A stretch of DNA of 11,951 nt from Actinomycetes bacterium (lineage in GTDB: Bacteria > Actinomycetota > Acidimicrobiia > Acidimicrobiales > Palsa-688), in contig JAKARG010000046.1 in the NCBI GenBank assembly GCA_021819345.1, forward strand, positions 1 to 11,951. Direction: 5' to 3'. The notes beneath the pieces were generated by a model. That model saw only the letters and a program-made list of their open reading frames with translations. It had not been told where the DNA came from and ran no database searches. Every line of letters starts with the position of its first letter. The stretch's first letter is position 1. Shown piece after piece: positions 1-5,939 of the stretch. Position numbers and translations under genes: made by a program.

Positions 1-132
1 CTGGTGGTAGCCGTGGTGCCCGAGGCCCGAGACGTTGGGCACCGCCGTGAACCCGGTGGCCCCTGCCTCGGCGAACAGCTCGGTGGCGACCGCGACGTCG
101 TCGCCGCCGACGACCAGCTCCACCTTTACCAT
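1..132 (-). CDS. PII-like signalling protein of the dab operon (partial, N-terminal 44 residues)
   Basis: Only the first 44 codons are present; the gene runs off the left edge. The reading starts MVKVELVVGGDDVAVATELF and continues to a segment ending GLGHHGYHQ. This has the layout of a PII-family protein: a first beta strand (MVKVELVV), a helix (ATELFAEAGATG), a second strand (FTAVPNV) and the start of the T-loop, where classical PII has a G-F/Y-G motif. The His-rich GLGHHGYH stretch resembles PII-like proteins found beside bicarbonate transporters and differs from nitrogen-type GlnB. The ATG lies 19 bp after the dabA stop, so it is the third gene of the operon; a GGGGG run about 9 bases upstream is a weak ribosome site. 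By analogy with carboxysome- and transporter-associated PII-like proteins it may sense nucleotides or bicarbonate and gate the DabAB transporter. That role is inference. Confidence 0.7.
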   Translation of the reverse strand, partial: MVKVELVVGGDDVAVATELFAEAGATGFTAVPNVSGLGHHGYHQ

Positions 133-151
133 CTGCGTAAGCCCCCACGAT

Positions 152-3088
152 TCATCCAACTCGACACGCCTCCTCTGCGCTCTCGCTAGCCGGCGACCAC
201 TCTCGCCAGGAGCCGCCGGGCAGGCGCAGCTTCCAGCCGTCGGCGGGGTCGTCGCGCTGCGCCAAGGCGACCCAGTCGCCGTCGAAGAGCTCCTGGAGCA
301 GTGGGTTGCGGGCGACGACGGCGTCGAGCAGGCGGCGGGGTGCCTGGACCACGGTGAGCAGCCTCATCGGCTCGTGGTACGGGCGGTCGCCGTCGAAGAC
401 CGACTGCAGGGGGAGGCCGGTTCGCAGGTCACCGCCGGCTCCGGAGCAGACACCGATCCCTGCGACGATGTTGTGGGTGGTCTTGTCGCCGGCGGAGAGC
501 ACGTCTGGGTCGACGGTGGAGGAGTAGTACTGGGCGCTGATCCAGTGGGCGACGACCATCGGGGCGGTGAGGATCGTCTCGAGCGACGTCCCTTCTGGGT
601 CCACGCCCGGATCGTAGGAGTGGAGGAAGCACCGGCGCTCGAGGTCGACGCCGGCGGTGATCGAGCGGGGACCGACCACCAGGGCAGCGCAGCGGGCCAG
701 GCCCCACTCGGGCTGGACGGCTGCCCAGTCGGCCGACCGGGTCGCAGCATGGCGTACCGGGTCGCGAAGGCTGGCCCCGGGGAGGGATCGGACCCGTTCG
801 CCGGCGAGGGCGCGCCGGGCGTGAGAGAGGTCGCGGGCGAGACGAGCGAGGATCTCGGCGTGGCGGGGGCCGACCGCTCCGGGGTCCGCGACCCTGACCT
901 CGTCGGTGGCGGTGTCGTGCTCCGCGGCGACGAACAGGGTCGTCTCCGGTATGGCGATGCCGCGCTCGGCGAGCATCCGGCGCACGGCCGGCCGGCCGAG
1001 GATCGTCGCGGCCGCTCGGGCGCTCGGGCCCCCTCGGCTGCCCCCGCAAGCTCCGCAGTCGAGGGCCGAGGCGTAGGGGTTGTTCTCGGTGGTGCTCCCG
1101 TGCCCGCAGAGCAGCACGAGCGGGGCGAAGCCCGCGGTGAGCCCCATGGTGGTGAGGGCGGTCTCGGCCCACAGCGCCTGCTCCTCGTCACCCAGCCCGA
1201 GAGCGTTCTCGGCCGACGGTCCGGCCGGCTGTTGGGCCGGCTGGCGGGCGGGTACCTGGGCCGGCTGCTGGCCTGCCCCCTCGGCTGCTGTCCCCTCGCC
1301 TGCTGGCCCCTCGGCTGCTGTCCCCTCGGCTGCTGGCCCCTCGCCGGCCGCCCCCTCGCCGGCCGCCCCCTCCCTGGCCGCCCCTTCGCCGGCGGCGATC
1401 ACGAGTCTTGCCGGGGGGGCGAGCGTCCGGCGCAACCGGGAGCGGAGGGCGCCGTAGGCGCGAGGGGCGACGGTCCGCAGGAGGGTGAGCGGCCCGGCGA
1501 TCATCCCGCCGGCCTCGGCGAGCACGAACGCCGAGGCCGCCCCTTCCCTGGCGGTCTCGAACGCCTCGCCGAGCGCGGCGAGCTCCTGACGTCCGGTCAG
1601 CTCCCGCAGGGCGGCGTCGCGCCCACCGCGGGGTGGGACCTCGGTCAGCTCGGCCGTGGGGCGCACCAGCACCGGGCAGACTGCCACCGCCTCGGCCGAG
1701 GCCCAGGCCCGGTAGCTGATCGGCAGGCCGAAGAAGCCTGCGAAGCCGAAGGTCTCGTAGTTTCCCTCGGCCTCCAGGTGGCGCCGCAGGCCCTCCGAAC
1801 GGGTGTCGATGCAGAAGACCGCCTGCACCTCCGGTGTGCCGGGCGCATCAGGAACAGGGCGCTCCAGTGCGGCGAGCAGCGAGTCCCGGTAGTGGCGCTC
1901 GTAGGCCTCCAACCAGACCATCGACGCGTCGGTCGGGGGAAGGCTGGCGATGCGCCGGCGAAGTCCGTCGGGGAGCCCGCCGGGCGCCGGCATGTCCGCC
2001 CGACTCGGGCCACTGCCGCCCCGGGTGCTGCCGCCTCGGGTCCCGCCGCCGCCTCGGGTCCCGCCGCCGCCTCGGGTCCCGCCGCCGTCCCGGGTCCCGC
2101 CGCCGCCTCGGGTCCCGCCGCCGCCTCGGGTCGGGCCCCCGCCTCGGGTCGGGCCTCCCGTGGCGCCGCCCGACGGGGCGACACAGGGCGCGGCCCCGCG
2201 GTACGACCCCTGGAGGTCCGGCTCGGGGGGCTCGGCGGGCGCTCGCAGCGCTCCGCTCGTGGCAAGCTCCGCAACGTAGGCGAGCCGGACGGCGAGGAAG
2301 TCCATCAGCTTCAGCGCCGGCCCCGGATGCCCTGGCGCAGCCCAGCGGGAGCGCCACTTGGCGTGCCCCGCCCATCCCGGCATCCGGGCCAGCTCTGTAG
2401 CCAGGACGGCTGCATGCCCGGTTGCCGGGATCCCGAGGCGCTCGAGGCAGGAGAGCAGCGCGTCGTCGGGGCGGGCGGGGAGCTCGGAGAGCCTCCGCCT
2501 CCCTTGCCTGCCGGCGATCCGGCGGGCTGCGGGGTCCGTGCGTACGGCGTTGCGCCAGGTGCGGTAGAAGCCCTCGTCTGCGCCTGTGCCCGTGCCTACG
2601 CCTGTGCCCGGGCCCGCGGCGCCCGGCAGGACGCCGGCGACGAAGCCGGCGCACCACTTCGAGACTTCGCGGTCGATCGCCGCAGCGATGACCCCGTTGC
2701 CGCGGATGTGACCAGGCGGCCCGGCGAGCGGACGGAGCCGGTGGTGCCGGGACCGCCTGCCGGGGACTTGCGGTCCTTGCTGGCACGGCTCGTGGTCGTC
2801 GAGGGAGGCGGTCAGGTCCGCTGCGGTGACCCGCCCGGAAAGGTAGGCGTCCTCGAACAGCTGCGCCGGCGGCAGCCCCCTGGTCCCGAGGAAGTCTGCG
2901 GACACCTCGAGCGCCTGCACGAATCCCAGCTGGCGAAGGTCCCACGAAGGGTTGACGGCGATGAAGGTACCGAGCGGCCAGAGCGGAGGGACGACCCGGG
3001 CGGCGTCGTCGACTGCCAGCACGAGCCTGGCCCGCGCAGTTGCGACGTCGCCTGCGGCGAGCGTGGGCTCCTGGTATGCGGAGCTCAT
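152..3088 (-). CDS. dabA: Inorganic carbon transporter subunit DabA (UPF0753/DUF2309), with repeat insertions
   Basis: Predicted 978-residue cytoplasmic-side subunit of the DAB energy-coupled inorganic carbon pump. In the known family DabA binds zinc like a beta-carbonic anhydrase and is thought to convert CO2 to bicarbonate, driven through DabB. Seen here: an N-terminal FIAVNPSWDLRQ motif (residues 42-53), the zinc-site pair Cys426 and Asp428 in VFCIDTRSEG, and His663 plus Cys678 in LCGHGSTTENNP...LDCGACGG. The His-to-Cys spacing of 15 equals that of the characterised Halothiobacillus protein (H524, C539). The protein is longer than usual (about 800-870) because of two low-complexity inserts: Gly/Thr/Arg repeats at about residues 305-361 and Ala/Glu/Gly plus Gln/Pro repeats between the two halves of the zinc site. 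The ATG at 3088 is chosen for its strong AGGAGGG site 7 bases upstream and for lying 25 bp after the dabB stop. The longer open frame upstream only shadows dabB. Confidence 0.93.
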   Translation of the reverse strand: MSSAYQEPTLAAGDVATARARLVLAVDDAARVVPPLWPLGTFIAVNPSWDLRQLGFVQALEVSADFLGTRGLPPAQLFEDAYLSGRVTAADLTASLDDHEPCQQGPQVPGRRSRHHRLRPLAGPPGHIRGNGVIAAAIDREVSKWCAGFVAGVLPGAAGPGTGVGTGTGADEGFYRTWRNAVRTDPAARRIAGRQGRRRLSELPARPDDALLSCLERLGIPATGHAAVLATELARMPGWAGHAKWRSRWAAPGHPGPALKLMDFLAVRLAYVAELATSGALRAPAEPPEPDLQGSYRGAAPCVAPSGGATGGPTRGGGPTRGGGGTRGGGGTRDGGGTRGGGGTRGGGGTRGGSTRGGSGPSRADMPAPGGLPDGLRRRIASLPPTDASMVWLEAYERHYRDSLLAALERPVPDAPGTPEVQAVFCIDTRSEGLRRHLEAEGNYETFGFAGFFGLPISYRAWASAEAVAVCPVLVRPTAELTEVPPRGGRDAALRELTGRQELAALGEAFETAREGAASAFVLAEAGGMIAGPLTLLRTVAPRAYGALRSRLRRTLAPPARLVIAAGEGAAREGAAGEGAAGEGPAAEGTAAEGPAGEGTAAEGAGQQPAQVPARQPAQQPAGPSAENALGLGDEEQALWAETALTTMGLTAGFAPLVLLCGHGSTTENNPYASALDCGACGGSRGGPSARAAATILGRPAVRRMLAERGIAIPETTLFVAAEHDTATDEVRVADPGAVGPRHAEILARLARDLSHARRALAGERVRSLPGASLRDPVRHAATRSADWAAVQPEWGLARCAALVVGPRSITAGVDLERRCFLHSYDPGVDPEGTSLETILTAPMVVAHWISAQYYSSTVDPDVLSAGDKTTHNIVAGIGVCSGAGGDLRTGLPLQSVFDGDRPYHEPMRLLTVVQAPRRLLDAVVARNPLLQELFDGDWVALAQRDDPADGWKLRLPGGSWREWSPASESAEEACRVG
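1222..1400 (-). repeat. 15-bp tandem repeats inside dabA (Ala-Glu-Gly units)
   Basis: Degenerate 15-bp units encode five-residue blocks such as AAGEG, PAAEG and TAAEG, followed by a Gln/Ala/Pro tract. They lie between the Cys/Asp and His/Cys halves of the DabA zinc site. The segment is in frame. The distance between the two halves is 237 residues here against 173 in Halothiobacillus DabA, so the insert accounts for essentially all the extra length. Confidence 0.8.
2006..2176 (-). repeat. 18-bp tandem repeats inside dabA (GGGGTR units)
   Basis: Five near-identical 18-bp units encode GGGGTR or GGGDTR-like hexapeptides (one reads DGGGTR), flanked by shorter GGPTR and GGSTR variants. They form a flexible, positively charged linker at about residues 305-361, just before the conserved domain with Cys426/Asp428. 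The frame is kept throughout. Confidence 0.85.
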
Positions 3089-3095
3089 CTCGTGG

Positions 3096-3102
3096 CCCTC
3101 CT
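3096..3102 (-). promoter_or_regulatory. Strong ribosome binding site of dabA
   Basis: The minus strand reads AGGAGGG with 7 bases to the ATG at 3088. It is the best Shine-Dalgarno match in the window and decides the dabA start. It suggests DabA is translated independently of and perhaps more strongly than DabB. Confidence 0.8.
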
Positions 3103-3113
3103 GAGCATGGGGC

Positions 3114-4742
3114 TCACCCCGCTGCCCTCCCGGTGAGCGACCCCCGCCGGATCCTCGCGGCCGGCGACAGCCGCCGGATCCTCTCGGCCGGCGACCACCG
3201 CCGCACCCTCGCGGCCGGCGACCCCCTCCGGACCCTTGCGGTTGGTGACCACCCGGCGTCGAGGGCCAGCGCCGCCCACCACCACCTGGTCGCCGGCGCC
3301 CGGGACAGGCCGGCGGTGAGGAGCCCGGCACCCCCGCCGGCGAGCAGCCACCACGGGTCGAGGTTGCCGCCGCCTGCGGCCGGGATCGACGGCGCGAGCC
3401 ACCAGCCGAGGGTCGCCAGGACCAAGCCGTAGATGCCGGCGGCGACCACCATCGCCGCTGCGGACAGAGCGCCAGCGCCCCAGGAGGCGGGACGGTGCCT
3501 CCACCAGCCCCAGCCCGCCGAGGCGAGGGTGGCCACCACGAACACGAGTAGCACTGGCCCACCTCGGGTGGCGAGCACCCCGGGGAATGCTGCCACGGTG
3601 CCGGCGCCGACGGCCGCAGCGCCGAGGGCGGCGAGCGTCCGGCCGAAGGGCGAGCCGCCGGTCGCCGGCGCCGGCGGTCTCGCCCCGGGACGGCGGACGA
3701 GAGACCCGGAGCCGAGGAAGAGGGTGGCCTTGTAGAGGCCGTGACCGACGAGGTGCACCACTGCAGCGAGGTAGGCGCCGACGGTGCACTCGGCGACCAT
3801 GAAGCCCATCTGGCTCATCGTCGAGAACACGAGCGCCCCCTTCACGTCGGCCTTGCGGGACGTAACGGCGGTGGCGAGCCCGGTGGTGGCGACTGCGACC
3901 ACGAACGCCGTGGCCATCGCCGTGGTCGAGGCTCCCCCCAGGGCGCCGAGGCGGACCAGCAGCACCCCGCCGCCGTTGACCACCCCGGCGTGGAGGAGGG
4001 CCGAGACGGGGGTGGGGGCCGAGACCGTTTCCGGCAGCCAGTGCCGGAAGGGACCCTGGGCCGAGCGGCACAGCGCGGCGACCACGACCAACAGCGCGAC
4101 GACCGTCGCCAGGTCCCCCAGATGGGCTGCGGCAGCGCGGGTGGCGTCGGTCCCGACGAGACCGACATCGCCGGCGCGGGTCCACACGAGCGCGAGCGCG
4201 GCGACGAGGGCCGAGTCCCCTACGGCGAAGTGGAGGGCCGTGCGGGTGGCCGCCTGCCAGGCACCCGGCAGGTCGGGCCGGTAGCCCACGGCTGCAACGA
4301 AGGCCGCTCCGGCAGCGACCCACGCTCCGACGAGGACGGCGACGCTGCCGGCGGTAGCCACCACCGCAGTGGCTGCGACCACGAGCCCGGTCGCCGCCGC
4401 CACCCTCGGGGCGCGAGTGTCCGCCTGGAGGTAGCGGAGCGAGAAGGACTGGACCACCGCCCCGACGCCGCAGCCGAGGCCGAGCAACACGACCGTGAGC
4501 GGGTCGGCGTAGAGCAGCGGCACCCCCGGGGGCCCGAGGTGGCCGAGCCCGAACGGGCCACGCCAGGCCACGGTCGCGATCGCACCGGCGGCCGCTACGG
4601 CTGACGCCCAGCCGGCAACCGACGCCCTGCGCACGCGCTGAGTTGGTGACCCGCTTCCCAGGGTGGCGAGGGTCCCCGCAACGGGCAGGAGCACCGCTGC
4701 CGCCAGGAAAGAACCACCCAGGTCGGTTGCGAGAGAGGTCAT
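3114..4742 (-). CDS. dabB: Membrane subunit DabB of the inorganic carbon transporter (NuoL/MrpA-like)
   Basis: A 542-residue multi-span protein of the proton-conducting family that includes NuoL and MrpA. In DAB systems it anchors DabA and supplies ion-motive energy for inorganic carbon uptake. Family signs: YADPLTVVLL followed by QSFSLRYL (residues 78-105), HWLPETVSAPTPVSALLHAGVV (234-255), KADVKGALVFSTMSQMGFM (297-315) with lysines in the expected transmembrane region, and HLVGHGLYKATLFLGSGS (330-347). Hydrophobic spans cover most of residues 10-495. The last 45 residues are five copies of a basic nine-residue repeat. ATG 4742 is the only possible start before an in-frame stop at 4790. Only a weak GGGA lies upstream, but a short ORF ends on this start (ATGA overlap). 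It is first of the dabB-dabA-PII-like operon, transcribed from the promoter at 4818-4846. Confidence 0.92.
   Translation of the reverse strand: MTSLATDLGGSFLAAAVLLPVAGTLATLGSGSPTQRVRRASVAGWASAVAAAGAIATVAWRGPFGLGHLGPPGVPLLYADPLTVVLLGLGCGVGAVVQSFSLRYLQADTRAPRVAAATGLVVAATAVVATAGSVAVLVGAWVAAGAAFVAAVGYRPDLPGAWQAATRTALHFAVGDSALVAALALVWTRAGDVGLVGTDATRAAAAHLGDLATVVALLVVVAALCRSAQGPFRHWLPETVSAPTPVSALLHAGVVNGGGVLLVRLGALGGASTTAMATAFVVAVATTGLATAVTSRKADVKGALVFSTMSQMGFMVAECTVGAYLAAVVHLVGHGLYKATLFLGSGSLVRRPGARPPAPATGGSPFGRTLAALGAAAVGAGTVAAFPGVLATRGGPVLLVFVVATLASAGWGWWRHRPASWGAGALSAAAMVVAAGIYGLVLATLGWWLAPSIPAAGGGNLDPWWLLAGGGAGLLTAGLSRAPATRWWWAALALDAGWSPTARVRRGSPAARVRRWSPAERIRRLSPAARIRRGSLTGRAAG
3117..3251 (-). 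repeat. 27-bp tandem repeats at the 3' end of dabB
   Basis: Five 27-bp units encode nonapeptides of the form x-S-P-A-A-R-V/I-R-R: WSPTARVRR, GSPAARVRR, WSPAERIRR, LSPAARIRR and a decayed GSLTGRAAG. The tail follows the last hydrophobic span, so it should be a basic extramembrane extension. Confidence 0.85.
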
Positions 4743-4783
4743 CGCAGTCCCGGGTCCCCGACCTCGGCATCTGACACCCTCAT
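4739..4783 (-). CDS. Possible 14-codon leader ORF coupled to dabB
   Basis: An ATG at 4783 opens a frame encoding MRVSDAEVGDPGLR whose TGA overlaps the dabB start as ATGA, the classic layout for translational coupling. An alternative GTG start at 4777 has a GAGGA Shine-Dalgarno 7 bases upstream (4785-4789), better than anything in front of dabB. The ORF lies wholly within the predicted 69-base dabB leader. It is very short and could be chance; no homologue is recognised. Confidence 0.35.
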   Translation of the reverse strand: MRVSDAEVGDPGLR

Positions 4784-4796
4784 ATCCTCACCGCAT

Positions 4797-4818
4797 TGCA
4801 CGAATCATGATTCGTGCA
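4797..4818. promoter_or_regulatory. Perfect 22-bp palindrome, probable operator of the dab operon
   Basis: The half-site TGCACGAATCA is followed directly by its exact reverse complement, with no spacer, centred between 4807 and 4808. It abuts the -10 box of the dabB promoter (sharing one base) and covers the predicted transcription start near 4811, the normal position for a repressor site. The adjacent divergent winged-helix gene is the natural candidate to bind it. The region is also unusually AT-rich for this window. Confidence 0.75.
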
Positions 4819-4846
4819 TCCTAGATGGAGAAATACGCAGCGTCAA
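4818..4846 (-). promoter_or_regulatory. Sigma70-type promoter of the dab operon
   Basis: On the minus strand a -35 TTGACG (4846-4841) and a -10 TAGGAT (4823-4818) are separated by exactly 17 bp. Transcription should begin near 4811, giving a leader of about 69 bases before dabB. It is the only promoter in the window with both boxes close to consensus. Confidence 0.7.
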
Positions 4847-4851
4847 CCCGC

Positions 4852-4857
4852 TAGGAT
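4852..4857 (+). promoter_or_regulatory. -10-like element / ribosome site of the regulator gene
   Basis: TAGGAT lies 6 bases before the GTG at 4864, the distance expected if transcription starts at the start codon (leaderless). The embedded AGGA at 4853-4856 could instead act as a Shine-Dalgarno with 7-base spacing. No convincing -35 box is seen 17-18 bp upstream. Confidence 0.45.
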
Positions 4858-4863
4858 CGGGGT

Positions 4864-5211
4864 GTGAGCGACTCGGCCGGCCCGCCGGCGGGATCGACCA
4901 GGCAGGGGTGGACCTTCCTCACCAACCACGGTCACGTGCTGGTGTGCATCGCCTCCGACCCGGGGATCAGGGGCAGGGAGATCGCCGCCCGGGTAGGGAT
5001 CACCGAGCGGGCTGCACAGGCGATCGTCGCAGACCTGGTGGGCGAGGGCTACGTCAAGCGCACCCGGGTCGGCCGCCGCAACCACTACGAGATCCACCCG
5101 GACCGACCGCTCCGCCACCCCGTCGAGCAGCGCCACAGCGTCGGCGAGCTGCTACGCCTGGTCTCCGAGCTCGAGGTTCCTCAGGCTCAGCCCGAGGGCC
5201 CTCCGCCCTGA
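4864..5211 (+). CDS. Small winged-helix (MarR/ArsR-like) transcriptional regulator
   Basis: A 115-residue DNA-binding protein. Residues 17-82 form a winged helix: TFLTNHGHVLVCIASDPG, then a helix-turn-helix (IRGREIAARVGITERAAQAIVADLVGEGY, residues 35-63) and a basic wing (VKRTRVGRRNHYEIHPD). The C-terminal part (RHPVEQRHSVGELLRLVSELE) is a likely dimerisation helix. No metal- or ligand-binding motif is evident. It starts at GTG 4864, and its stop lies 60 bp inside the end of the convergent phosphopantetheinyl transferase gene. Being divergent from dabB with a palindrome between them, it is most simply the local regulator of the dab operon; that link is inferred from position. Confidence 0.85.
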   Translation: MSDSAGPPAGSTRQGWTFLTNHGHVLVCIASDPGIRGREIAARVGITERAAQAIVADLVGEGYVKRTRVGRRNHYEIHPDRPLRHPVEQRHSVGELLRLVSELEVPQAQPEGPPP

Positions 5212-5895
5212 GGACGTCCTCCGGCGGCGCCTGGAATGCTGGGCAGCGACGGCTCTGGAGTCTGCAACTGCGACAGCGGCTTGGTCTGCGACTGCGACCG
5301 CGGACGCGAGGTTGGGGCCGAGGTCGAGCTGGCGCACCAGGTAGCCGCTGAGCCGGATGGGGCCGAGGTCGTCGTGGGCAACCTCTATTCCCGACGGGGA
5401 GACCGAGAGCCCGGCGCCGGTCGCCTTCAGGTAGGCCTCCTTGCGGGTCCAGATCTGGAGGCACCGCCGGCTCCTCGCTCCCGGTGGTGCTTCCCGGACG
5501 ATCCGCTGCTCCGCCGGCGTGAACCACCGGGCGGCGAAGCGGAGCGGGTCGCCTTCGCCGCCTACGACCTCCACGTCGACCCCGACCTCGCCCGACCAGC
5601 TGAGCGCGATCACCGCCACGCCGGCCGAGCGCGACCAGCTGAACCGTAGCGGTGCTCCCTCGACCCTGGGCTTGCTGTCGGCTGGCGCAACCAGCGGGAC
5701 CTCTCGTGGATCTACCCCCAGCTCGCGACCGATGGCGACCCTCGCCCAGCCGTGGCAGGCGGCGAAGCGGGACCGCAACAGGGGCGACTCAAGCGAAGCC
5801 GCCCGCCGGCGTTCCCCGTCGTCCAGGGTCGAGGTGAGCCTGTCCAGGTCGGGGGCAGGGAGGTCAAGGTCGACCACGTGGACCACGACCGTCAC
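5152..5895 (-). CDS. 4'-phosphopantetheinyl transferase, Sfp type
   Basis: A predicted 247-residue enzyme that moves phosphopantetheine from CoA to carrier proteins. Motifs seen: KPRVEGAPLRFSWSRS (residues 75-90), GVDVE with Mg-binding Asp107 and Glu109, FTPAEQ (125-130) and WTRKEAYLKATG (149-160) with Lys152/Glu153/Lys157. The usual SHS of the first motif reads SRS here. The core seems to end near residue 202; a further 45 residues, including a repeated AVAVAD and a run of arginines, extend across the end of the convergent regulator gene. The GTG at 5895 is chosen, 44 bp after the murA stop; GTG 5886 is an alternative. No good ribosome site or own promoter is visible, so it is probably co-transcribed with murA. 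Its carrier-protein partner is not in the window. Confidence 0.85.
   Translation of the reverse strand: MTVVVHVVDLDLPAPDLDRLTSTLDDGERRRAASLESPLLRSRFAACHGWARVAIGRELGVDPREVPLVAPADSKPRVEGAPLRFSWSRSAGVAVIALSWSGEVGVDVEVVGGEGDPLRFAARWFTPAEQRIVREAPPGARSRRCLQIWTRKEAYLKATGAGLSVSPSGIEVAHDDLGPIRLSGYLVRQLDLGPNLASAVAVADQAAVAVADSRAVAAQHSRRRRRTSSGRRALGLSLRNLELGDQA
5260..5298 (-). repeat. Duplicated 15-mer in the phosphopantetheinyl transferase tail
   Basis: Two copies of GTCGCAGTYGCAGAC (minus strand, 5260-5274 and 5284-5298) lie 24 bp apart and encode the repeated VAVAD of the C-terminal extension. They differ at one base. Confidence 0.7.
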
Positions 5896-5939
5896 CGTCT
5901 CTGGCCCGGTTCCGGTCGGGTCTCCTGGCGCGGCTCCGC

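Noticed and set aside
1222..2176. Regularly spaced repeats as a possible CRISPR array
   Set aside because: The units are 15-18 bp, directly adjacent without unique spacers, and lie in frame inside a gene.
35..3136. Plus-strand open frame of 1033 codons across the dabA region
   Set aside because: It is antisense to dabA, whose zinc-site motifs and ribosome site are clear. The long frame results from high GC content and biased third positions; its protein is low-complexity.
3114..3562. An upstream start making DabA 1136 residues long
   Set aside because: The extension is read through the dabB repeats and 3' end in another frame; the ATG at 3088 has a strong AGGAGGG site and the expected N-terminus.
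3085..4770. Minus-strand open frame of 561 codons
   Set aside because: It overlaps dabB in another frame and encodes Arg/Gly-rich sequence without membrane spans or motifs.
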